Shown: positions 29,913 through 39,724, counted from the first letter of the stretch. The stretch is DNA of 41,179 nucleotides from Bremia lactucae (GCF_004359215.1 NC_090612.1:1800787-1841965), one strand, 5' to 3'. The notes: generated by a model not told the origin, from the sequence alone. Numbers and translations: made by a program.

Positions 29913-30529
29913 GCAGCCCGGAAGGGGGCCGAAATTTCGGCGGAAGCGTTTTGATGCTCTACGGCACGAGGTGCAACTTCTTCGTGAGGTCCTTGCTCGG
30001 GTTGAGGGCTCTTTTGAGGCGGTTCGGGACCGTCTTTAGACGCTGGAGCATCAGCAGCCTCGTTTGGAGGGCTAGCTGGACATCTTGGTGAGGATGCAGC
30101 AATCTGCGGCAGGACCACCTGTCTCGGCGCAAGCGCCTTCAAGTCCACGTGGGAAGGGTCCCGATATGGCTATAGCAAGCCAACGTAGAACACTGGGTGT
30201 TTACGCAGCTTGCTAGGAAGGTTTGGCGCATAAGCTAGGCTTTTCTTGGCCACGACCGTAAATAATTCAATAAAGAGCGGGCGCAATTCGGTCTTGAAGA
30301 CCGCGGAAATTAAGTTGGTAGGTAGGTGTTTAGCGTTTAGTAAAACTCGGTCTCCGACCATATAAGAATTAATACAGCTTCTGCCTTTGGCATCTGCTTG
30401 TTCTTTTTGTTTGTCTTGGCTATCAGCCATCGTATCCCTTACATGTCTTAAGACACTAAATCGCGTCGCGAGAAACTCGCTTACTTGTTTCCGAACGGTA
30501 ACAGGGCTGATATCAGCAAGCCTATCGGC
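29882..30529 (-). pseudogene. pol: pol: integrase C-terminal domain and linker, cut by N
   Basis: ADRLADISPVTVRKQVSEFL onward to HPVFYVGLL, the shared TAG, and the Pro/Glu-rich linker ending at 29882. It aligns with 24723-25370. The gene is truncated at the N at 30530 in the middle of integrase. Confidence 0.8.
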
Positions 30530-30530
30530 N
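30530..30530. other. Single N, probable assembly join
   Basis: Lies inside integrase on its left, and on its right the sequence restarts as a copy of 22667. Confidence 0.9.
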
Positions 30531-31156
30531 CGCTGCGCTGTCGGTGGCGGTAGCCGAACTCCTAAAGCAAAAAGTATTGATGTTGACAAGCTTTTGTCCA
30601 AGGAAAAAGCATCTACTAGAATATACATGGTATGGGCTAACAACGCCGGGCGCCAACAGATAAACTTTCTGAATAGCACCTGATAGTCCAAGTGTTAGAC
30701 CATTCCGCCGAATATCCGCTCGGTAATGTTTGAGCGTCAGCAGAAGACTGCACCATTATTGGTATTTCTGTGAGCGACTAGATGATATACAACAGAAAGA
30801 AGTAGCACATTCATGCGACTTGGCACGCATAGAAGAAGGTATTTTTAGTCAAAGAACGAAAAATATTAATTAATGCTTAGTCATTGGACTCCACCGCAAC
30901 TACAGCAGCAAGTTGGTCAAAGTTGATGAGAGAGCGTTTATCAAGCGGCTTCCAAATTATTTTGACATAGATACTTGCAGAGATGCACATACTTCAGAGG
31001 ACAGCAATTTATAACTTGGCAATCTAGCGAAGAGTATGTGGTTTAATTTAAATTTCTCTAACTAGTGTAAGTTGCACTTGTACTTCACCAGACATAGGAC
31101 ACCGAGTGTGACAGGTGGCTAAATTTTGAGAACACTACGAAAAGTCTATCTTTATT

Positions 31157-31493
31157 TGTAGCGGAGCTACCTCGCTCCTAAAGTCAGAGGAAGACTTTCT
31201 GACTCAGAGAGTCACTTAGGTCTATTGAACTAATGGGTTTAACAACTCAGGGAGTCGTACAAGCTATCAAAGCTTAAGAAATCTTAGTTCAAAGGATTCA
31301 GGGGTTCGTAGAACCAAGTGGCAACTAGTGCCCAAGAGGATATACCTTAGAAAGGCTTCTATCTCTTACAGATCAATGCGCAAGCCTTAGGAAGGCACTT
31401 AACGCTTTAAGACCAAAAGGGGAACTGAACTTTATTTAACTATTTAAATCTAAAAAACTTACCTAGCTAATTAAAAAATAGATTTTGGCCGCC
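31157..31493 (-). repeat. Truncated L1-family LTR (duplicate)
   Basis: Same sequence and same truncation point as 23293-23629. Confidence 0.75.
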
Positions 31494-31602
31494 CACCCCC
31501 ATCAGACTGTTGACACCGAGTGACAACATTCGCTTCATTTCCTCTTTGAGGTTGGAACCTAAACAGCTAACCGTTCGGTTGTGTTTTTATTTCCTTCGTC
31601 TC

Positions 31603-32593
31603 ATGACAATCAAGCGTGAGTCACAGACTCTAAGCACCTTCCTCAACGATGAGGGAATGAAGGACTTTGAAAGTCACTTTCAATCAGAGGAGGAGGAAAA
31701 AGAGCGGCGTTTGCTCACGCCTTCTCCTCCGGACGAACGTCGGCGAGCCCCGAATCCGTTCCCAGAACGTGGTGCCGCTGATGTCTTAACTGCATTGAGC
31801 AGGCCACAGGACCCTGAGTCCAACATCATTACGAATCCGCTCGATGAAGAGCAAGAGCAGATAATCCTCATAGAGGAAAGAGCTTGTCGTCGCGAGCTGC
31901 CGAAATAGAGAAAGCTAAGGCTCATAGTGAATAAAGATTCATTCGCTTAGTGCGGGCGAGCGTCTCAAAGAGATAGCGGGTCATAGCTTGGCCATCTGGA
32001 TCTCTGGTGACCCGGCGAGGTCGCCGGGGGAGATCGCTGCTCGCGACGCTCTTCATGAGCAATACCTTACGCCGAAGGTAATGACGCGAAGCCAGTATCT
32101 GATGCGCTTACGTGTTCAAGCCCGTGGGGCTTCGGTGACCTCCATGAGGGAAATTTCGATCGTTTTGTTTCGCTGATTTCGTAATATTCGGAATATTAGA
32201 GAGTCTGCGGAAAGGGGTGATGTTCGTTTGGAACGGAAGCTTCGCTTCGACTTTGCTAAGCTTAAGGCCAAAGGCCAGTTACGTTCGGCATTTATTCCAC
32301 AAAACGAAGAAAGACCTAGCCGATATTTCAGCGCTTCGTTTGACCGTACAACCGTGAATCGAAGCCGCACTGAGGCTATAGATCCACCTAATCCCACGTA
32401 TAGTGGTGGGAAGCTTCGTTTGACGCGAGTTGACCCTGAGCTTGGCGCTCAAAAACGTTAACGGCGTACGGGCAATCTTGCCGAAGAGGTAACTCGAACT
32501 CCCAAGAGTTTTCAGAAGAGGGGTACCCTAGCCATTTCACCAGATACTGGTATTGACCCTTATGACGACGTCGCTTTAAAAGTTTCTTCATAG
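31603..32593 (+). pseudogene. Antisense gene, family AS2 (31-kb copy, best N-terminus)
   Basis: From ATG 31603 this copy stays open to 31908 because it has four C at 31747-31750. The extra residues read PNPFPERGAADVLTALSRP then DEEQEQIILIEERACRREL. After a stop the frame resumes as GERLKEIAGHSLAIWI (about 31960-32010) and KLRFDFAKLKAKGQLRSAF (32235 on), with a stop at 32459-32461, so this copy is still broken. Acidic, helix-prone N-terminal half. Confidence 0.5.
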
Positions 32594-32618
32594 AAACTGA
32601 GGGTCCTTCCGCGCACAA
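32388..32618 (-). pseudogene. pol: pol: chromodomain (31-kb copy)
   Basis: As 24511-24753, differing by a base or two. Confidence 0.8.
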
Positions 32619-33511
32619 GCAGCCCGGAAGGGGGCCGAAATTTCGGTGGAAGCATTTTCATGCTCTATGGCACGAGGTGCAACTTCTTCGTAAGGTCCTT
32701 GCTCGGATTGAGAGCTCTTTTGAGGCGGTTTGGGACCGTCTTTTAACGCTGGAGCATCAGCAGCCTCGTTTGGAGGGCTAGCTGGACATCTTGGTGAGGA
32801 TGCAGCAATCTGCGGCAGGACCACCTGTCTCGGCGCAAGCGCCTTCAAGTCCACGTGGGAAGGGTCCCGATATGGCTATAGCAAGCCAACGTAGAACACT
32901 GGGTGTTTACGCAGCTTGCTAGGAAGGTTTGGCGCATAAGCTAGGCTTTTCTTGGCCACGACCGTAAATAATTCAATAAAGAGCGGGCGCAATTCGGTCT
33001 TGAAGACCGCGGAAATTAAGTTGGTAGGTAGGTGTTTAGCGTTTAGTAAAACTCGGTCTCCGACCATATAAGAATTAATACAGCTTCTGCCTTTGGCATC
33101 TGCTTGTTCTTTTTGTTTGTCTTGGCTATCAGCCATCGTATCCCTTACATGTCTTAAGACACTAAATTGCGTCGCGAGAAACTCGCGTACTTGTTTCCGA
33201 ACGGTAACAGGGCTGATATCAGCAAGCCTATCGGCCAATTCTCCCCCATTAAGCGCTGAACCACGCAGTGGTATCGTTAACGGAACGCGCGAATGGGTAA
33301 GACCGTTTATATAAGATGGATTATAGCCTGTCGAGGCATGAACAGCGTTGTTTAACGCAAATTCCACTACTGAGAGCACTGAGCTCCAGCGCTTTGGTGT
33401 CTGAGCACACACGCTGCGTAAAACGTCTTCAATGACGCGATTGACACGTTCGGTTTGATTATCGGTCTGCGGATGGTCCGCAGTTGACATATCCAATCTG
33501 GTGCCAAGCAC
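32588..33511 (-). pseudogene. pol: pol: integrase core end, C-terminal domain and linker (E1)
   Basis: As 24723-25646 with the same TAG at GLL-PYRDPSH; here TERVNRVI has the usual N, where E0 has H. Confidence 0.8.
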
Positions 33512-33740
33512 TCGAAAAATTGATTTCCAGAATTTACCCGTGAAACGGAAACCCGATCAGAGACAATTGCCACTAGCAAACCATGTTGTCGAAACACACG
33601 ATCGATAAGCAGCTTAGCCGTACCCTCTCCATCACTGGAATCCGGCACGGCCGCTAAGTGAGTCATTTTGCTCGAACGGTCAACAAAGACCACGATGCCA
33701 AAGCTACTGGCTGAATCTTTTGGCAGCCCAAAAAAATCTA
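33367..33740 (-). pseudogene. pol: pol: integrase core, first part (E1)
   Basis: SIDFFGLPKDSASSF and VVFVDRSSKMTHLAAVPDSS, then LLIDRVFRQHG and VAIVSDR, followed by the same VSVSRV frame lesion as E0. First catalytic aspartate in SIDF. Upstream of 33571 this copy is clearly different from E0. Confidence 0.75.
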
Positions 33741-34090
33741 TACTAATGGACTCCTAGCATCCTATGGGGACGGGAAGACTCGCCAGTGGCGCAGGATCAT
33801 GTGCCGAGGGTTTAACCCGTTGGCACGTTTCGCATGTGCGAACATGTGGGCTGACCCATTTATAAAGTTTGGGCCACCAATAACTCTGGCTGATAGAGCT
33901 GTAGGTCTTTTCTCTACCGAGATGACCACCAAGGACAGTTTCGTGTGCCTCATAGAGGATCCGGTACTTTCAATCCTCATCATGAAGAACAACGACACGC
34001 GGAGGGTCCGCGATGTCTGTGCATTAAAGCAACAGGCTGTTATCGATAGAAAATCAATGTAACCTTGCACGCAAACGTGCCGGTAATGTA
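33741..34090 (-). pseudogene. pol: pol: integrase zinc domain (E1)
   Basis: DIADPPRVVVLHDE, RILYEAHETVLGGHLGREKT, SYWWPKLYKWVS, and TCETCQRVKPSAHDP: all four HHCC ligands are kept. A TAA interrupts the frame near 34025. Confidence 0.75.
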
Positions 34091-34192
34091 ATACCCGAAT
34101 CCGAGTTCTTTAAGGCTCGTAGCAGAGCTACACACTGTTCATCATTGGCGTAAGCCGAACGGATTAATCAGGAATAGGTGACGAGATAGTCG
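34091..34192. other. Spacer between RNase H and integrase (E1)
   Basis: Decayed linker; no motif. Confidence 0.4.
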
Positions 34193-34706
34193 TTAAATGA
34201 GAAACCTCATAATCCGGCCTGCGTGATAATGCATCGGCCATAGCATTTTGCTTGCGGGTTTATTCTTCACCTCGAAGTTGTATTCCGCAAAAAAGGATAG
34301 CCATCGGGCCATTCTCTGTGAGAGATGAGGCGACTTAGTCGCCGTGCATGACGACGCGGGATCTGTATAAATCACAAACGGCCTAGAGCCGAGCAGATGA
34401 ACTCTTTATTTGACGAGAGCATACTTCGTAGCAAGTAACTCTTTCTCATGAACTGGGTAGTTCTTTTCCGCAGTTTTAAGCTGTCTAGACTCGAACGCAA
34501 TAACACGTTCATGCCCATCAACATCTGTTTGTAACAGAGCAATGCCAATGGCAAATCGGATGCGTCACATACGACACTGAAAGGCCAATTTGGGTTTGGC
34601 AGTGCCAGGATCGGGGCATGGATAAGACTATCCTTAACTGCTCGAAAAGCATCATTATGATCGGTGCTAGTCCAGCACCATTCTGTATCCTTTTCAAGGA
34701 GATTAG
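34193..34706 (-). pseudogene. pol: pol: RNase H (E1)
   Basis: EWCWTSTDHNDAFRAVKDSL, ALPNPNWPFSVVCDASDLP, VIAFESRQLKTAEKNYPVHE, then HLSQRMARWLSFFAEYNFEV. Frame slips near 34375 and 34550. The YTDHASL block reads YTDPASS. Confidence 0.75.
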
Positions 34707-35167
34707 ATAATAACCAACCACTTCCATAATATACCGCTTGGGGTGCTTACCGCTGTAAGCGAGATATCGCTAGCTCGCATGAGCAGTTGGTAGTAACCAT
34801 CGACTAAGTCCAATGCACTGTGCACTGGCAATTGTACATCCAACCATATTGTTCTGAAGAACATCCTTTCTAGGAATGGGTGTTTGTGCTGGTATAGTGA
34901 CAGCATTAAGCTTATTATAAGCATGTACAATGCGCCATATACCATTTGGCCTTTTGATACAAAATGTCGGTGTCGAATGAGGAGATTTGCTCTCTCGTAC
35001 CATTCCAGCCTCGTGCTTAGCACAGAAGAAATCGTCAATGACGTCACACTGCTCCCTTGGTAAAGGCCATTGTCTTGTGACACAATATTTGGTTCCCAGA
35101 ACCAAGTCAATTTCATGACGACACCTCTACCCGGAGGTAAAACAGATGGTGGGTTATTACATTTCAC
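34707..35167 (-). pseudogene. pol: pol: reverse transcriptase lacking motifs B and C (E1)
   Basis: GTKYCVTRQWPLPREQCDV, FFCAKHEAGMVRESKSP, IVHAYNKLNAVTIPAQTPIP and, after a slip, SALDLVDGYYQLLMRASDI (motif A intact). After PSGILWKWLV the sequence jumps at about 34710 straight to RNase H, so motifs B and C and the thumb are deleted. Fragment F has the opposite deletion. Confidence 0.8.
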
Positions 35168-35185
35168 ATCTTGGAATTCCTTAAT

Positions 35186-36334
35186 TTAGGAACAAAAGGG
35201 ATCCGTAGGATCTTTAAGGATCGATGACCCACTTTGTGCACTAAGTGCAGCTTTTGTGTCATCCAGGATAGCTTCGTCGAGAAGTGACGATGAATTTAAC
35301 TCAACCATAGGTCGAATGACCACCATTTCAGATAAGTCACCAGCTTTTAAGGCTCGACCGCACTCATCAATAGACATTTCGTCTAGCTCTAAAAGAGCAT
35401 GTAACGAGGGGATTGCCGCAAGGCTAACTTCCCCCTCAATGTTACCGATTACGCCATTTACAAGCGTATGTACTTGCTCACTCAAATCACTTTGTGGGGG
35501 TATACACGCTTCGTGTCCACCCTGTATTGGAGTGGAGATAATACGACTCTTAGAGGCCGGTACATTCACGTCCCCGGGTTTTCCAGCCTGTATTGGTTCT
35601 ATACAAGACATGGTGTCTAATTTTTCATCCGACAAGGAGTTAGGTAACTCAATTTCCTTATTCAGCGAACGTTTACGTGTCGCTTCACGTGCATTAAGAG
35701 GGTTTGACCCAAAATGCCCTGGCGTACTGCCAATAGTGTCACTATTGACACTCAGAATGGTGCCACCTCGGCCGACCACACTCGGTCGACTTAGACGTAC
35801 CACTCCACGTATCTCAGGGATATTGCACCCTTGAGGGCCTGGCAAACCGCCAACAGTGTCACTACTGACACTCAGTATGATGCCACCTCGGCCGATCATA
35901 CTCGGTGGACTTAGACGTGCCACTCCACGTATATCAGGGATATTGCACCCTTGATGATTCGGCCTTAGGCCAACAATGCTTTCAGCATTTAGTGAATCGT
36001 TATTATAACGAGTGTCACTCGACGGAGTACGTGTCGTTCCACTTATTTCTGCTGAGTCGGGCTCATAATTAATGTTTTTAACATTAGAATTTATTAACTC
36101 AGACATGCTAATGTCTGAAACACTGACAGACTCATTTAATGATCCGCGCCAATAGCGCTTTTGTTGCCTAGCAAAGGTTGGTTCATGGCTCTCCAAAACT
36201 TTGCTAGGAACATTGCGCGTGGCGCCTAAGGTCTTAGACCTCCAATCGATCCATGGCTCATGATGTTCTAACCAGGCCATACCAAGGATGAGATCATATC
36301 TCGAATCCATATTAAAGACGAGACAGCGTTCCAT
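35186..36334 (-). CDS. pol: pol: protease C-terminus and long linker, intact 382-codon frame (E1)
   Basis: Continuous frame. It begins with the protease end block MERCLVFNMDSRYDLILGMA and WLEHHEPWIDW. Then a basic stretch (RQQKRYWRGS), two 40-aa repeats ([18 protein letters not shown]... and [18 protein letters not shown]...), and a conserved C-terminal half ([55 protein letters not shown]) ending in TAG-less stop codon just before RT. In typical gypsy pol this linker is far shorter. It is part of a polyprotein, not a separate gene. Confidence 0.75.
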   Translation of the reverse strand: MERCLVFNMDSRYDLILGMAWLEHHEPWIDWRSKTLGATRNVPSKVLESHEPTFARQQKRYWRGSLNESVSVSDISMSELINSNVKNINYEPDSAEISGTTRTPSSDTRYNNDSLNAESIVGLRPNHQGCNIPDIRGVARLSPPSMIGRGGIILSVSSDTVGGLPGPQGCNIPEIRGVVRLSRPSVVGRGGTILSVNSDTIGSTPGHFGSNPLNAREATRKRSLNKEIELPNSLSDEKLDTMSCIEPIQAGKPGDVNVPASKSRIISTPIQGGHEACIPPQSDLSEQVHTLVNGVIGNIEGEVSLAAIPSLHALLELDEMSIDECGRALKAGDLSEMVVIRPMVELNSSSLLDEAILDDTKAALSAQSGSSILKDPTDPFCS

Positions 36335-36338
36335 ACTG

Positions 36339-36608
36339 TCAAAGTCCAGAAACTTTTATGCCTAAGTTCAATGGAACTTTGGGAAGAGTGCCACGAGTCC
36401 CAGTCGCTAAGCGAACAGTGATTGTATCACCTTCATGCGATATAAGCGCCTCAACGTATTGTTGACTTCCTTCAAAGGAAAGGCGTCGAGCATAATTGCA
36501 AGACGCTCCTGAGTCAATTAAAATTGACCACAGCTTATCAAAGCCCTTTACAGTCGCTTGAGCGACTAGCAAGCCAGGCTTGTACTCTCGCCCCGTGCCA
36601 TTGAGCAC
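36339..36608 (-). pseudogene. pol: pol: protease active-site half (E1)
   Basis: VAQATVKGFDKLWSILIDSG then ASCNYARRLSFEGSQQYVEA: the D-S-G active-site triad is intact. VRLATGTRGTLPKVPLNLGI follows, and a stop after KVSGL separates it from 36334. Aspartic protease that would process Gag-Pol. Confidence 0.8.
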
Positions 36609-36919
36609 CGAGCTAATTGGGGCTAGGTTCTGTTTATTCTCACCTCCTTGAGGTTCAACAGAGCCTAGGTCTTCCCCAGTAGGGCGCCCCGCACCTACTG
36701 GGTATCGACGTTTTCCCGCACCGTACCAGATCTCTGGTATAGGTCGGAGTTGGAGCTTTTTCGAGCTTTATGCGAATTTCGAAGAGGGCAGGCAGGGCGT
36801 AAATGTTTCGTGCTTCCGCACATATAACATCTACGGATGGTCTTATGCTGTTCCACAGCTTGAAGAGCCTCTTCTCCTTCCTCAACGAGGCTTAAATCCA
36901 TAGGTTCCGCTCTATTAGA
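36609..36919 (-). pseudogene. gag: gag: CCHC zinc knuckle (E1)
   Basis: 36901-36695 encodes DLSLVEEGEEALQAVEQHKT and RRCYMCGSTKHLRPACPLR, a perfect C-x2-C-x4-H-x4-C knuckle for nucleic-acid binding at the Gag C-terminus. It lies just before the protease. A frame slip lies between them at about 36610-36690. Confidence 0.8.
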
Positions 36920-36969
36920 CGGCTGTTCGCTTAGCGACTGGGACTCGTGTCACTGTTCTCAAAGTCCCA

Positions 36970-37248
36970 TTGAACTTAGGTATAAAGTTTCTGGACTTTG
37001 ACAGTATGGAACGCTGTTTCGTCCTTGATTTGGATTCGAGATATGATTTCATCCTTGGTATGGCCTGGTTAGAACACCATGAGCCATGGATTGATTGGAG
37101 GTCCAAGACCACAGGCGCCACGCGCAATGTTCCTAGCAAAGTTTTGGAGAGTCATGAACCCACCTTTGTTAGGCAACAAAAGCGCTATTGGCGCGGATCA
37201 TTGAATGAGTCTCTCAGTGTTTTGGACATTGGCATGTCTGAGATATAA
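36970..37248 (+). pseudogene. pol: pol: protease C-terminus (inverted arm)
   Basis: MERCFVLDLDSRYDFILGMA, WLEHHEPWIDW, VRQQKRYWRGSLNE; stops at 37248 by a shift from the linker frame. Confidence 0.7.
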
Positions 37249-37382
37249 ACTCTAATGTTAAAAACATTAATTCTGAGCCCGACTCAGCAGAAATAAGTGG
37301 AACGGCACGTACTCCGTCGAGTGACACTCGTTGTAACGGTTCACTGAATACTGAAAGCATTGTTGGCCTAAGGCCGAATCAT

Positions 37383-37622
37383 CAAGGGTGCAATATCCCT
37401 GAGATACGTGAAGTGGCACGTCTAAGTCCACCGAGTATGGTCGGCCGAGGTGGCATCATACTGAGTGTCAGTAATGACACTGTTGGCGGTTCGCCAGGAC
37501 TTCAAGGGTGCAATATCCCTGAGATACGTGGAGTGGCACGTCTAAGTCCACCGAGTGTGGTCGGTCGAGGTGACACCATACTGAATGTCAAAAATGATAC
37601 TACTGGCGGTTCGCCAGGGCAT
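37383..37622 (+). repeat. 120-bp tandem repeat (40-aa coding units)
   Basis: Two units, 37383-37502 and 37503-37622, each starting CAAGGGTGCAATATCCCTGA. Equivalent units exist at 35827-35950 (minus) and, with a 9-bp loss, at 15914-16140 and 20096-20322. Confidence 0.85.
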
Positions 37623-38393
37623 TTTGGGTCAAACCCTCCTAATGCACGTGAAGCGACACGTAAACGTTCGCTGGATAAGGAAGTTGAGTTACCTAACTCC
37701 TTGTCGGATGTCAAATTAGACACCATGTCTTGTATAGAACCAATACAGGCTGGAAAACCCGGGGACGTGAATGTCCCGGCCTCTAAGAGGCGTATTGTCT
37801 CCACTCCAAGACAGGATGGACACGAAGCGTGTATACCCTCACAAAGTGATACGAGTGAGCAATTACATACGCTTGTAAATGGTGTAACCGGTAACATTGA
37901 GGGGGAAGTTAGCCTTGCGGCAATCCCTTCGTTACATGCTCTTTTAGAGCTAGACGAAATGTCTATTGATGAGTGCGGTCGAGCCTTAAAAGCTGGTGAC
38001 TTATCTGAAATGGTGGTCATTCGACAAACAATTGAGTTAAACTCATCGTCACTTCTCGACGAAGCTGTCCTGGATGACACAAAGGCTGCACTTAGTGCGC
38101 GAAATGGGTCATCGATCCTTAAAGATCCTACGGATCAATTTTATTCTTTAATTAAGGAATTCCAAGATGTGGTACGTAATAAACCACTGTCTGTTTTATC
38201 TTTGGATAGAGGTGATCGTCAAATTGACTTACCGGGAACCAAATACTATGTCACAAGGCAATGGCCTTCCATTTGTCATCGCTTGTCAAATAAGATGCCA
38301 TCTCGTCTTATTGCGACGCCGAAGCAGCGGGCATTAAATGAGTATAATGATAGATTAATTCAGTTGTTAAGCTTTGTGATGCAAACCATCTAA
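37413..38393 (+). CDS. pol: pol: linker and RT start, open 326-codon frame (inverted arm)
   Basis: Linker repeats, conserved linker C-terminal half, then continues further than the E1 copy: [19 protein letters not shown] and [14 protein letters not shown] (RT N-terminus), so linker and RT are in one frame here. After RQWP about 40 codons of unrelated sequence ([18 protein letters not shown]...) end at 38393. No start codon of its own; it shows the ancestral frame. Confidence 0.7.
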   Translation: MARLSPPSMVGRGGIILSVSNDTVGGSPGLQGCNIPEIRGVARLSPPSVVGRGDTILNVKNDTTGGSPGHFGSNPPNAREATRKRSLDKEVELPNSLSDVKLDTMSCIEPIQAGKPGDVNVPASKRRIVSTPRQDGHEACIPSQSDTSEQLHTLVNGVTGNIEGEVSLAAIPSLHALLELDEMSIDECGRALKAGDLSEMVVIRQTIELNSSSLLDEAVLDDTKAALSARNGSSILKDPTDQFYSLIKEFQDVVRNKPLSVLSLDRGDRQIDLPGTKYYVTRQWPSICHRLSNKMPSRLIATPKQRALNEYNDRLIQLLSFVMQTI

Positions 38394-39035
38394 ATTGGCT
38401 TTAATCGCCTGTGGCGGACAATGTTTGGATACGTGATTTTCTTGGCCTTTCACTCACCATTGGCGAACAAGCTATTGTCCCATCTACAAAGCGAACACTG
38501 CCCATTGGGCTGTCCAATCTAGCATGTAAGTCTTGCTTCGCCTTGACGACGTCTCCGCGTAAATCGCGTTTTTCTTTCTCATTTTTAGTCTGCAAGAGCA
38601 GGCGAAGACGAATTGCTGCTTTAATCGTTCTGCGGATGGTGAGCGACAGACCCACAGCTACAGTTGGTCGAGCAGCACGAGTCCGAAATTGGACGGAAAT
38701 CATACCTCCACGATGTTTAGCGCTGCATTTTCCGAAACGCATCACAATTCTGTTAGATTGACGAAAGCTAGAATTTACCTTTGGACGCATCTTCGGTTCA
38801 ATCCGTTCCTAAACGGACGCATTGCTCGTCTCCGTGTGTATGGATAGGTGGAGACTGAGTGGAAAATTGTTATGAATAACAAGGTGCTCGATCTGGTTCT
38901 CTCCAGTATGTCGCTGCTCTGGAAGATATAAGCTTGTTGAATGGAAACGCGCGGAGCGTTACTACCAGTGAAGAAGGTGGTGTCTACGTCCACGATGCCA
39001 ACGGCCCAACGAATATATATACCAGCACGTGCCGG
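38394..39035 (-). other. Unassigned region next to the 5' LTR of E1 (gag position)
   Basis: Minus frames 38790-38401 (LRLLLQTKNEKEKRDLRGDV, charged) and 38993-38775 are open but I cannot match them to Gag. By position this should be leader plus Gag N-terminus of E1. Confidence 0.35.
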
Positions 39036-39517
39036 TAGCAGTGCTACCTCGCTCCTAAAGTCAGAAGAAGATTTTCAGAATCAGCGAGTCTCTTAGTTCT
39101 ATAGAACTAATAAGCTTAACAACTCAAAGAGTCGTACAAGCTATTAAAGCTTAAGGAATCCTAGTTCAAGGGATTCAGGGGTTCGTAAAACTAAGTGGCA
39201 ACTAGTGCCCAAGAGGATATACCTTAGAAAGGCTTCTATCACTTACAGATCAATGCGCAAGCCTTAGAAAGGCACTTGACACTTTAAGATCAAAAGGGGA
39301 ACTGAACTTTATTTTATTATTTAATCTTGAACCTTACCCTAGCTAATTTAAAGTAGATTTCGGCCACCAGATTTATATCTGGCGGGGACCGTATTTGTTA
39401 CCCATCATAAATGGGACTTAAGTTATTAACTATTTTAGAATAGGATAAAAGGGTATTTTACCCATAAAGTAAATGTACTACAACAACGGTTCTCCAACCG
39501 ATGTGTGCCCCATTACA
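39036..39517 (-). repeat. L1-family LTR (5' LTR of E1 or solo)
   Basis: Close relative of 28246-28732 along its length: on minus TGTAATGGGGCACACATCGG at 39517 to AGCACTGCTA at 39036. The terminal CA is mutated. Confidence 0.75.
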
Positions 39518-39522
39518 AACGA
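39518..39522. repeat. Possible target-site duplication (right), AACGA
   Basis: Matches 28241-28245 on the other side of E1. Confidence 0.4.
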
Positions 39523-39724
39523 CGTGCAGAGGCAGGTTTTTTCAGCTGCTGAGAGTGGCTTATTAGCAATAGTACGTACTGAGGAATGCTTTGTATCGAA
39601 AACAAATATACTTATAGATTTTAGCTTCCGGCTATCTACAGTCGACCATGTGTTTTTTGGCTGAAAACTTAATGACTGAAATAAAAATTTTCTTTTCTTT
39701 TGGACTGTAAAACTACTATATTAA
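39523..39724. other. Unassigned interval
   Basis: A short plus frame to 39664 has no recognised motif. AT-rich. Confidence 0.3.

Larger units (their letters stand above)
30531..33570. repeat. About 3.04-kb near-identical duplication, copy 2
   Basis: Copy of 22667-25705: unassigned interval (30531-31156), truncated L1 LTR, AS2 gene, chromodomain, integrase. Few base differences. Confidence 0.85.
36920..38270 (+). repeat. Inverted copy of the protease-linker-RT start (right arm)
   Basis: Plus-strand sequence from GTTCGCTTAGCGACTGGGAC to ACAAGGCAATGGCC aligns with the minus strand of about 35060-36418. Arms of about 1.35 kb are separated by about 500 bp holding the zinc knuckle and protease start. 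The arms differ at many positions, so they are not a recent perfect palindrome. Confidence 0.75.
28246..39517 (-). mobile_element. Composite Ty3/gypsy element E1, interrupted
   Basis: L1 LTRs in the same orientation at both ends, AACGA outside both, and minus-strand gag knuckle, protease, linker, RT, RNase H, integrase, chromodomain in order. Inside are an N, a redundant about 3-kb block and an inverted arm, so length and integrity are uncertain. Confidence 0.5.

Noticed and set aside
30387..30691. ORFs running across the N at 30530 on both strands
   Set aside because: Translations through an ambiguous base at a probable join; they fuse unrelated sequences.
35256..35834. 192-codon plus-strand ORF (and its mirror 37502-38080 minus)
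   Set aside because: Exact shadow of the well-conserved protease-RT linker in another frame; the linker frame carries the conserved peptide and lies in pol order.
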